DNA from: Pseudomonadota bacterium
Lineage (GTDB): Bacteria > Pseudomonadota > Gammaproteobacteria > Halothiobacillales > Halothiobacillaceae
Reading direction: 5' to 3'
Length of the DNA: 7,834 nucleotides
Assembly (NCBI GenBank): GCA_021795795.1
Contig: JAJYPA010000383.1
Coordinates: 1 to 7,834, forward strand
Positions 1-7,300 of this stretch are shown in pieces. Within the stretch, counting starts at the first letter, position 1. Every line of letters starts with the position of its first letter. Below the pieces are notes generated by a model, which ran no database searches, was not told where the DNA came from, and saw nothing but the letters and a program-made list of their open reading frames with translations. The translations under genes were made by a program, and so were the position numbers.

Positions 1-55
1 GTTGCTGGAAGATCGGCGATTGTTCGCCGAGGTCGGCTTCTAAAATCAAAATCAT
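1..55 (-). CDS. N-terminal fragment of a gene running off the left edge, possibly DAHP synthase
   Basis: Only the first 18 codons are in the window, reading MILILEADLGEQSPIFQQ. The ATG at 55-53 has a strong Shine-Dalgarno sequence (AGAAGGGG at 63-70, 7-nt spacer), so a real start is well supported. The hydrophobic beta-strand followed by an acidic, polar turn resembles the N-terminus of some proteobacterial 3-deoxy-7-phosphoheptulonate synthases, the first enzyme of aromatic amino-acid synthesis, which condenses phosphoenolpyruvate with erythrose 4-phosphate. That match is from memory and rests on very few residues, so the product name is tentative. The gene is co-directional with the operon upstream but separated from it by 245 bp, so it probably has its own promoter and is not part of the defence cassette. 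Confidence 0.55.
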   Translation of the reverse strand, partial: MILILEADLGEQSPIFQQ

Positions 56-62
56 GATCAAT

Positions 63-70
63 CCCCTTCT
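63..70 (-). promoter_or_regulatory. Ribosome binding site of the left-edge gene
   Basis: The minus strand reads AGAAGGGG, 7 nt before the ATG at 55. This is the main evidence that the truncated left-edge reading frame is a real gene. Confidence 0.65.
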
Positions 71-124
71 GGTGTCTGCATGAACTCTGGCATTCTGATG
101 GCAGTTTACTCGGGCAATCCAGAG

Positions 125-145
125 ACGGCCAACGGCCAACGGCCA
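125..145. repeat. Three perfect tandem copies of ACGGCCA
   Basis: The 7-mer ACGGCCA is repeated three times without interruption, followed by one further A that matches the start of a fourth copy. On the minus strand it reads TTGGCCG three times and lies about 70-90 bp upstream of the left-edge gene's start codon. It may be a simple slippage repeat or a cluster of binding sites. Nothing in the sequence distinguishes these. Confidence 0.8.
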
Positions 146-300
146 AGAATAGCACGCTCCTGCAGGGTCGCTCCAAGGTTACCCCCACCCAGTAGGGACC
201 CCACATGGATTCCACACGCCTGTTCTAAACCGCTAACAGCGCCGAGGTAAGTTTCTGCGCGGGCTTTTCTGTGACCAAAGAGTGGCTGCTGGCCGACGGG

Positions 301-1416
301 CTATTCCCTCACCTTTTTTTCTGATTTCTGCTTCCGCTTCCAGAGTTCCTGACAGGGCGAAGGATGATCGCGGATATCCGACACCTTCTCCGCGCCGAAG
401 CCCCATTTCCCTTCTGCTGCGTAGTCCATCAGCTGTCGCCGACGGTTTTTGCTTGCCCAACTGCCATACACTCCCTTGGAATCCGGCTTGGTGTAGTCGC
501 GTATCAGTGCTGCGATAAATTCTGACTCGGTCTGCGTGTTTTCCTGATGACGCAATGCGAGGTCATGCTCGAACTCTCCAGAGGGTATGAAATAGGCGCT
601 GTTGTCAAACAGAAGCGCCGACCGACTCAGAAGATGATCAACGGCCGAGTCCTCGGTGAGCAACTGCAGGACCTCGTCGATATAGGATGTGTCCACCTTC
701 TGAAATACGATGCGTCCACGCTTGAAATCAGCCTCGGTCGGGGTCACGAGCTTCCCATCTTCGTCATTCAGGTTGAACTTGGCCTGAGCCGACAGGTTTG
801 CGAATGATGACGTCGACACCAACACCCCGCGCACGCGAAACGTCCATTTTTGGCCCTCGAACTCGACCTCCTGGCCGCTGGCAGCCAGTTGGCGCTCGAC
901 CACATGGGGCATGTAAAGGGTGGAGACGATCTTATAATCCGACCAGCCGGCCCCCACGCCTATGGTCAGCCCTTTGGGATCGACAAAGCCGAAGGTCTGC
1001 ATGCGCGTTGCGTAATCCACGATCCAGACGATGAAGTCGGGGTAGAACCAGTCGGAATCATCCACACGCAGGCGGAAGGATTCGTCTCGTTTCTCAATGT
1101 TGCGCTTGAGCCAGACTTCTCGGTCGCCCCATTTCAGCGGCATTTTGTCGCTCTTGGGATGATTGCCAGCCGGATAGAGACGGCAAATCAGGTCGCGGAC
1201 AAAAGCCTCCTCGTGCTCATCAAGCTTGCCAGGGCCGACATCGATGTCTTGCTGGCTGGGTGAGAGCAATAGCGGCTGATACACACTGCCGGGCACGAGG
1301 ACTTCGATCGCCCCCTCTGGGTGAACGATCAGCGGGAGATTATCCATGCCCGGACAACCGGGGTGAACGGGAAACAGTGCCCCCTGCGTGGGCTGTGTCG
1401 TTTTTTTATTAGGCAT
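301..1416 (-). CDS. PD-(D/E)XK nuclease-like protein, probable separate restriction nuclease subunit
   Basis: This 371-residue protein is the last gene of the operon. Residues 65-80 form a likely acidic helix with E69/E70. They are followed by an aromatic-rich FYPDFIVWI at 124-132 and FGFVDPKG at 142-149. The spacing D127 ... D146-x-K148 fits the PD-(D/E)XK nuclease fold, and the style resembles the C-terminal endonuclease domain of type III Res proteins, where PDF is followed by a strand carrying E/D-x-K. I infer that it cuts DNA together with the upstream helicase, which lacks such a motif. Residues 190-270 look like a mixed alpha/beta region. The C-terminal tail from about 322 is very basic and may contact DNA or partners. 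The ATG at 1416 overlaps the helicase stop by 8 bp and has AAGGA at 1425-1429. Runs of seven A lie just after the start and just before the stop. A purely structural partner with a decayed nuclease fold is the main alternative. Confidence 0.8.
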   Translation of the reverse strand: MPNKKTTQPTQGALFPVHPGCPGMDNLPLIVHPEGAIEVLVPGSVYQPLLLSPSQQDIDVGPGKLDEHEEAFVRDLICRLYPAGNHPKSDKMPLKWGDREVWLKRNIEKRDESFRLRVDDSDWFYPDFIVWIVDYATRMQTFGFVDPKGLTIGVGAGWSDYKIVSTLYMPHVVERQLAASGQEVEFEGQKWTFRVRGVLVSTSSFANLSAQAKFNLNDEDGKLVTPTEADFKRGRIVFQKVDTSYIDEVLQLLTEDSAVDHLLSRSALLFDNSAYFIPSGEFEHDLALRHQENTQTESEFIAALIRDYTKPDSKGVYGSWASKNRRRQLMDYAAEGKWGFGAEKVSDIRDHPSPCQELWKRKQKSEKKVRE

Positions 1417-3871
1417 TCAGAAAGTCCTTATAGTACAGATCTGGAATGCCGCTCTCTTGGGCTTCTATGATCGCGTAGCGGCTTTTACGGTTTTCTTGTT
1501 TTCGGTAAGCGGCCTCGAACAGGCGGCGCACGACGGTCACCGCTAGACGATTCAACCGTGTCAGATCAGCGGCCCCGCGCACAGTAAGTATGTCTGGCAC
1601 CCCTTGGATTTCGTATTTCTCGCTGGCAAGAGCGGATTGAATCGTGTGGCGATCGAAGGCGAAGTTCCACCAACGTTGAGTACGCTTCCATTCGACCATC
1701 TCCCGATATAGCCGATCATGGTCCAGCATGGCGCACCATTGCCTGAACTCGCTGGTGATGTCCTCGCCGAGCATTCCCTGCAGCGCCTCAGTCTTGCCAT
1801 CTTTGAGTTTCGATGTGGCAATTGATGCCGTCAGCGAAACCTTGATTTTATTCAAACCCGATAGCCAGTCCGCGCCGGTCGCCAAAACCTGGAAATCCTG
1901 GGGCTGCGGCGCGATGGCTCGAATCGACTTCAACACCGGCGGTGTATGTTTGCGCACCAAGCATTCGATACGCTGGGAATCCGGGACCCCATTATCGATG
2001 AGGTTTTGCAGGAAGGTGTCAAGGTATCCGGACTTCAGGCCGAACACATACGCGGTCTGCAATGGGGCGAGAATAGCGGGCGGCTTCTCCAGCCGTTTGC
2101 CGTCACCGCCCACCCCGGCAAAGCGTACCACGCGCCCGAACATCTGGATGATGAGCGACCCCTCGCCTTGGCCGAGACGCAGCAGGGTCAGGCTGGATGC
2201 ACGGAAATTGTCCCAGCCCTCGGCGAATCGACGCGAACCAATCAACACATTGAGCCCGTTGCCGGGCGCATCGAGTTCGGCGAAGAGCGAACCCGACATC
2301 GCGTCATCTTCAACGGTCAGCTTGGCCGACTCCAATGCCTTCTTGAGGCCGACGGCATCACCCACGTTGACCACGCCGTAGTAGTGCGACGTGTCGCCGC
2401 GCAACAGACCCAGGCCGAGCTCGCCCGTGGCCGCCTTGATGATGCGCAATACCGGTTTATCGCCTTGCTGCCAGCCAAAACAATCGGAGAGCACCCGTTC
2501 GGCAAGCTGGCCGGCATCCCAGCCAACAGTGGTTTGACGCACCTCGGCGGGCAGCATGTCGGCCCCTACAGTCGTCGCCGCCAGCAGTTGGCTCATGCTC
2601 TCGGCCAGCTTGGCAGGTTGTGCCAGCATGGTCGAGATGTAGGTCAGCACGTCCACCACGTCCGATGTCTGCTGCTTGTCATTTTCGTTCTTCTGGCTAC
2701 CGATCACCGAAAGGCCGAGCAAGACCCACAGGGGAGCGGCCACCTGAAGCCCCAGGCGGGCCGCCGCCTGCCTGGCTTCGGAGGATCGGAAGCTGGCGAC
2801 TTGATGCCAGTACGCCAGCAGCGCCGCCGTCATGGTCTGGCGTTGTGTCGCAGCGCTTGCATCCTCCTTGGACTGCACCCGCACATGCCAGAAGTCCTTG
2901 CCATATCGATCCTGATGGAAGCGGTCATAGGCGTAGTCGAAGATCACCGCCTTGGCGTAGCGATCGAAGGCGTGCTCCCCTTCGGCCACTTGGCCGAAGG
3001 TGGCAGAGAACTCGATCAACAGACCTCGGTGCTTCGCGTCTGGCGCGTCGATGCCCGCCAGATCGGCCTGCAGCGCCTTCCACACGCTGGCTTCGGACTT
3101 CTGGCCCTTGTGCCCCTCGTCGACGAACACCAGATTGCGTCCGTCCGCGAAGGCGCTCGTGGGCACTGTGGCGCCACAGCCCTTTTTCTCGGTCGCCAGC
3201 TTGTTGATGTCGAGGACAATCACGGTATCCGGCGGTAGTCGGCCCATTACAGAGGCGTCACCGTCCATCGGGTAAGCGAAAACGTTCCATGCGGACAGTT
3301 CACGCAATTTGCCCGCGTGTTGGCGGGTCAGCGATTCGGAAGGCGTCACGACGATCAGCCGATCCCAGGGCCGCCGCTTCTCCAACAGCGCCAGGCAGGC
3401 GTGCAGGACATGGGTTTTGCCCGCCGCCGTCGCCATCCAGAAGGCAGCCAGTTGCACATCCACTTCGACAAATTCCGTGACCGCTTCGCCCTTGGGCTGG
3501 TGCGCCTCAAGGTAGGCATTCAGGCGGACAAGAAACGCCGCCGCATCGTCCATCTGGGCATGTACCCAATGTGCGAACAGCATCAACGCCAGGTATTGGG
3601 CATAGCGCGGGGAAAACTGCACCCTGGAGCAGGCCTGCCGCACCACATTGTCCAGCGCCGACAGATGCGCGATGTCGCCGCTGCACACCGAGCCAAGCGC
3701 TTCGAGATATTTGCCCTCGGTGAGGCCTTGTGCCGCGCCAATGTTGTTTTCCACCGTGCGCAATTGCGCCATCGCTGCGGCAAGTGGAACACCCAGCTCG
3801 GCCGCTAGCGCGTCCCGCAGAACCAGTGCGGCCTTCAGCCGGGCATGGCCGGAGCGTTTTACGGATGGCAT
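1409..3871 (-). CDS. SF2 DEAD/DEAH-family helicase, type III Res-like ATPase without a nuclease domain
   Basis: This is an 820-residue ATP-dependent DNA translocase/helicase subunit of a restriction system. Visible motifs in order: motif I MATAAGKT at 146-153 (K152), motif II DEGH at 251-254, motif III SAT at 289-291, motif V-like EGWDN at 551-555, and motif VI QMFGRVVR at 576-583 with arginines R580 and R583. The EGWDN...GR.VR arrangement is typical of the helicase core of type III Res proteins. Residues 1-135 are an alpha-helical N-terminal region. Residues 600-820 show no clear PD-(D/E)XK signature, so the nuclease is probably the next gene. Motif I has alanine at 149, where ATGTGKT-type motifs have glycine. 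The ATG at 3871 lies inside the end of the DUF2442 gene (13-bp overlap) and lacks a good Shine-Dalgarno sequence, which suggests translational coupling. The role is well supported; the exact system type is inferred. Confidence 0.9.
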   Translation of the reverse strand: MPSVKRSGHARLKAALVLRDALAAELGVPLAAAMAQLRTVENNIGAAQGLTEGKYLEALGSVCSGDIAHLSALDNVVRQACSRVQFSPRYAQYLALMLFAHWVHAQMDDAAAFLVRLNAYLEAHQPKGEAVTEFVEVDVQLAAFWMATAAGKTHVLHACLALLEKRRPWDRLIVVTPSESLTRQHAGKLRELSAWNVFAYPMDGDASVMGRLPPDTVIVLDINKLATEKKGCGATVPTSAFADGRNLVFVDEGHKGQKSEASVWKALQADLAGIDAPDAKHRGLLIEFSATFGQVAEGEHAFDRYAKAVIFDYAYDRFHQDRYGKDFWHVRVQSKEDASAATQRQTMTAALLAYWHQVASFRSSEARQAAARLGLQVAAPLWVLLGLSVIGSQKNENDKQQTSDVVDVLTYISTMLAQPAKLAESMSQLLAATTVGADMLPAEVRQTTVGWDAGQLAERVLSDCFGWQQGDKPVLRIIKAATGELGLGLLRGDTSHYYGVVNVGDAVGLKKALESAKLTVEDDAMSGSLFAELDAPGNGLNVLIGSRRFAEGWDNFRASSLTLLRLGQGEGSLIIQMFGRVVRFAGVGGDGKRLEKPPAILAPLQTAYVFGLKSGYLDTFLQNLIDNGVPDSQRIECLVRKHTPPVLKSIRAIAPQPQDFQVLATGADWLSGLNKIKVSLTASIATSKLKDGKTEALQGMLGEDITSEFRQWCAMLDHDRLYREMVEWKRTQRWWNFAFDRHTIQSALASEKYEIQGVPDILTVRGAADLTRLNRLAVTVVRRLFEAAYRKQENRKSRYAIIEAQESGIPDLYYKDFLNA
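1425..1429 (-). promoter_or_regulatory. Ribosome binding site of the nuclease-like gene
   Basis: AAGGA lies inside the last codons of the helicase gene, 8 nt before the ATG at 1416. It supports that start and re-initiation or translational coupling across the 8-bp overlap. Confidence 0.6.
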
Positions 3872-4110
3872 GGCTCAATCGGCACAGAAAAGTCATAAAG
3901 CGTTTCCGGTGCGATATCAATATCTCCCGGCCAGACCACCGTTCCATGTGCTGCGCGTGCGCAGGAGAAAAAACCGGGGTTTTCCAGTCGCCGATAAATC
4001 GGGTAATGGAGATAGGGCGCCATATCAAAGCGTCGGCGCTCTCCATTATCAAACTCCAGGTCGAGCAGGAAACCGGGGTGTGTTTCGACAGCGACAACAT
4101 CCAGCAACAT
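3859..4110 (-). CDS. DUF2442 domain protein
   Basis: This 83-residue protein fits the DUF2442 pattern: a strand pair with LEFDNGERRRFD at 18-29, MAPYL, then an R-x-L-x-N-P-x-F-F segment at 40-48, and the characteristic VVWPGDIDIAPETLYD at 58-73. Members are small proteins of unknown biochemical function, often encoded beside DUF4160 genes as here. I chose the ATG at 4110 because GGAGG (4116-4120) precedes it by 5 nt. The frame could be extended to a GTG at 4122, but that codon overlaps the ribosome binding site. The gene lies 15 bp after the DUF4160 gene, and its end overlaps the helicase start by 13 bp. An antitoxin- or regulator-like role for the pair is a guess from its size and pairing. 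Confidence 0.85.
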   Translation of the reverse strand: MLLDVVAVETHPGFLLDLEFDNGERRRFDMAPYLHYPIYRRLENPGFFSCARAAHGTVVWPGDIDIAPETLYDFSVPIEPCHP

Positions 4111-4115
4111 GACAG

Positions 4116-4120
4116 CCTCC
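4116..4120 (-). promoter_or_regulatory. Ribosome binding site deciding the DUF2442 start
   Basis: A perfect GGAGG lies 5 nt before the ATG at 4110, in the 15-bp gap after the DUF4160 stop. It favours that ATG over the upstream in-frame GTG at 4122. Confidence 0.75.
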
Positions 4121-4125
4121 ACAAT

Positions 4126-4395
4126 TCAACGCAGGGGATCGATAGGAAACACGGGCTCGCCTTTTACCGCCAGAGCCCAGTCCGCCATCAACTCTTCTTC
4201 GTGAATGGCAATCCAGGCTTGCACCATGCGCAGCTTTTTGGGCGGAAGCGCCCCCTCCAGCAACTCGCCATCCGGAATAGAAATCACCGAAAACTGCCCC
4301 TGATATTCCACATGCAGGTGAGGCAGGTGATGCTGCTGGGTATCCATAAAATAGATGCGGATGATGATGCCGAAAAACATACTGATTGTTGGCAT
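4126..4395 (-). CDS. DUF4160 domain protein
   Basis: This 89-residue protein has the classic DUF4160 layout. It begins MPTISMFFGIIIRIYF (1-16), followed by the histidine cluster HHLPHLHVEY at 22-31, the LLEGALP turn at 45-51, a tryptophan-containing helix with EEEL at 66-69, W73, and IDPL near the end. The histidines at 22, 23, 26 and 28 could bind metal or form an active site, but no activity is known to me for the family. The longer in-frame extension up to 4494 was rejected because it lies inside the methyltransferase gene, while the ATG at 4395 has a strong ribosome binding site at 4401-4407 and starts exactly where family members start. Only 1 bp separates it from the methyltransferase stop. 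With DUF2442 it forms a two-gene module embedded between modification and restriction genes. Confidence 0.88.
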   Translation of the reverse strand: MPTISMFFGIIIRIYFMDTQQHHLPHLHVEYQGQFSVISIPDGELLEGALPPKKLRMVQAWIAIHEEELMADWALAVKGEPVFPIDPLR

Positions 4396-4396
4396 T

Positions 4397-7300
4397 TCAG
4401 CTCCTCCCGAACTGCAAGGCAAAAATGGCCTCGATAGCTTCCAGCTTGTCACACCCCTCGAAGCTGAGGCCAGCCGGATCGTTGGTATAAACACGGTCAG
4501 CCGGATGCTGCGCCAGTTTGCCGGCTACCCATTGGGCTGAATCCTTGGCGGTGCAATCGCGGAAAAACACCGCTACAGATTGGCCGCGCCGGTTGCGGCC
4601 CAGCATCACCACGCCTTGCGATTCCCGATACAGTCGATTGACGTCCATGCCCAACAGGTAGGGAATGCTCTCCACCAGATCGACCTCGCAGGGGCGAGCC
4701 TCGCCGCCGCCCTCGGCACGCTTCAACTGATAGCCGAAGGGGGTGGCGAAGCGATCTACGCCGCAGTAAAGGGCGCGCGAAGTCTTGTCCAGGCGATAGC
4801 GCAGCGCGAAGGCGGGATCTTGGAACAGAAGTTCGCCTGAGTTGCCTTCGTTAATTTCAGCATCCAAACTTTCCAGCGTGTCGTCGTATTGCTCAAATCG
4901 TTGGAGCCTGACGAATATTCCCGGGCCTCCATCGCCCTGAGCGATGCCGTCTTCCCAAGTAAGTGAATATGCGATTTTTTTGATCCGACGGACGGTGACT
5001 GTCTCAAAGTAATCGTTTGCTTCCACCAGTATGAATTTTCTTTGGCCGTCATCATCGCTATTGAGCGCCATCAACGCATGAGCTGTAGTGCCGGAGCCAC
5101 CAAAGATGTCTAGACAATATCCATCATCGTTGCGTAACCCTGCAATCTTTATGCAATCCTGAACAGCAAACACGGACTTGGGGTATGAGAACGCGTTCTT
5201 TCCAAAGAGCTTTTTAATGACTCCGGTGCCATGCTCGGTTGCAGAATATTTCGAATCCACCCAAACCGTGAGTGGGAGGACCCCTGATTTGTTTGGCCTA
5301 GATTTGAAATAAACCCATAACCGCCCGGCGCGATCATTCCGGACACAAAATTCCGAAAGATTCGCCGTAACTTCATCATGCTTCCAGCGCCAAGTCTTCT
5401 CGTTCCCGTCTTCGTCTGTTGGCAAAATTGCGGTTTCGCCTGCCTTGGGTTTTTCCAGCATTTCCCATTCTTCGTTTGTATCGTTCCACCGCAGTTTAGG
5501 AATGCGAAGAGAGCCGGGCTTAACGAAAATCGGGTAGTACAGTTTTCGACGTGCGGAGCGATCTGAATTTGAGCCTTCTCGGCGAAAATTTCTCCACTCG
5601 AAAATTCCGGTGTCGTCCTTCTCTTTGTATCTCTCTAATTGAGTTGCGCTTCGCTCTAGCTTATCCAGGCCACCTGATGTTCCGTTCCTGTAGAAAAGGC
5701 CGTATTCGTGGGCAACCGAAAACCCCGTTTTTGTTGGGCGACCTGACGGATTGGCACGAATTGTGATGGTTCCAATCCGATTCGGCGCCCCAAAAATTTG
5801 GTCCATTAGCTCATGTAACTCACGCTGCTGGAAGTCATCAATGGTGGCGCAAGCAATTCCATCTTCAAGTAGCAACTGCCGACATTGAATGAAGCGGTCG
5901 TAGATCAGGGCAATCCAAGATGCGCTTCGATAGCCGTTCTTGTAACTGATTGGGCCGGCATCTGTGTTGTACGGAGGGTCTGCGTAAAGTGACTGAATTC
6001 GCTGCCGGTATTTCTCTTGCAGAACATTCAGCGCCTGCCAGTTGTCTGACTGAATCGCCAAGCCGTCCAGTGCGTCATCCATTGGTGTCGCCGCTGTCAC
6101 CGCTTCCAACATGGACCACTTGAATGCGTCATCGAAATTCCGAGTATCGATGGGCAGTGGCAAATATCGTTCAGTGGCCGCCGTGGCCAGGTCGCCCTCG
6201 GTCTTGCGGATGCAATCTGCTGCCTTGTCGTAATCGCCGAGACCCAAGTCCTTCCACTCCGCTCGCTGCTTCTTGACGATGGTGTCAATGTTCTGCGCCA
6301 GCCATGCCGGTGCGTAGCGTTCGAGCCGGTCGAGGGTGATGACATAGCGGGTTTCAAACACCAGCTTCTTCTTTTCCCACAGGGCTTTCTGGAAGTCTTC
6401 CAGGGCGGCCAGGAAATTGATGATGTGCCCGCCAACCTCGCGCACGATGCGCGCCACCTTCAGGACGCGCCGGGGTAAGTCCATTTGCAGATCGGTCTGC
6501 TGATTGGTGCCGGCAAGCAACTGATCGACATCCAGCACTTCGGTCTTGAGAAAGATATCGAGGTCTTCGGACAGCGCTTCTTTCAGCCGTTTATGGATAA
6601 AGAAGTCACTCTGGTTGCGTGCCATGAAACGGCCGAGCCAGCGGCGGATGTCCGCGCCGCTTTTCGCCGTAACGCTTGTCGCCACTTTCTGTACGGCAGT
6701 GACAATCTCGTCCTTCTGTTTCTCGGTTTGCGCGCCCTTGAGGTACTTGAGGCGGACCTTGATGATCTCGGCATCCTTGGTCGCGGCATCCAGCTCGTAG
6801 TGGGCTTTGTCATTTGGCTTCAAGGCCGACCTGGTGGCTTGCAGACTCTCGGGATCGACGGTGAACAAAATTTGCTGACCGGAGGCCAGGCGCACTGGGA
6901 AGTCGGTGAAGATGTCGCCCGACTTGATGTAGTACATGTCCTCCGTGGCCCAGTGGAACTCTGTGTCCTCGCCCGTCGATTTGACGTAACGTGCGCCGCG
7001 CTTGCCATAGCGCCGCTCGACGATGAAGTCGCCGTCCTGGTAGTGGCGGGAGAAAAACTGGTAGAGGCGGTTAAGCACTTCGGCCCGATCCTGCTGCACA
7101 GTCTGCTGCTGCCCCACTGTCTCCGTGCGGCTGCGGTATTCGGCAACAAGCCCCTTGATGGCGGGGAAACCATCGGCTTGTGCGAGAGCGGCCTCACGCT
7201 GATCGTGCGTCATGCCGGGTTTCAGGCCCAGTTGCTGTTCCAAGTCCTTGAGGCGGAATTTGTCGTCGGCCTGCGCTTCATGCCCGAGCGTCTCGAAGGT

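Larger units (their letters stand above)
56..300. other. Gene-free intergenic region
   Basis: This 245-bp stretch lies between the stop of the nuclease-like gene and the left-edge gene. I see no convincing reading frame, tRNA or strong terminator. It holds the left-edge gene's ribosome binding site (63-70), three tandem copies of a 7-mer (125-145) and an 8-bp palindrome CCTGCAGG (159-166). A promoter for the left-edge gene is expected here, but I could not pick out a clear -35/-10 pair. It is also the probable left boundary of the defence cassette; I found no direct repeat shared with the right boundary. Confidence 0.5.

Noticed and set aside
58..93. 11-codon minus-strand mini-frame just before the left-edge gene, a possible leader peptide
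   Set aside because: It has no ribosome binding site, only one aromatic residue and no attenuator-like stem pair, so attenuation is not supported.
233..518. Short open frames on both strands near the end of the nuclease gene
   Set aside because: They overlap the nuclease gene and have arginine/serine-rich, low-complexity translations with no ribosome binding site.
850..1263. 137-codon open frame on the plus strand
   Set aside because: It is antisense to the nuclease-like gene, covering its PD-(D/E)XK region; a shadow frame.
1946..3238. 430-codon open frame on the plus strand
   Set aside because: It lies entirely antisense to the helicase gene, whose motifs are intact. The G+C-rich codon pattern of the helicase keeps the opposite frame open, and the translation has no recognisable domain.
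3730..4437. 235-codon open frame on the plus strand
   Set aside because: It runs antisense across four genes that have strong starts and family signatures.
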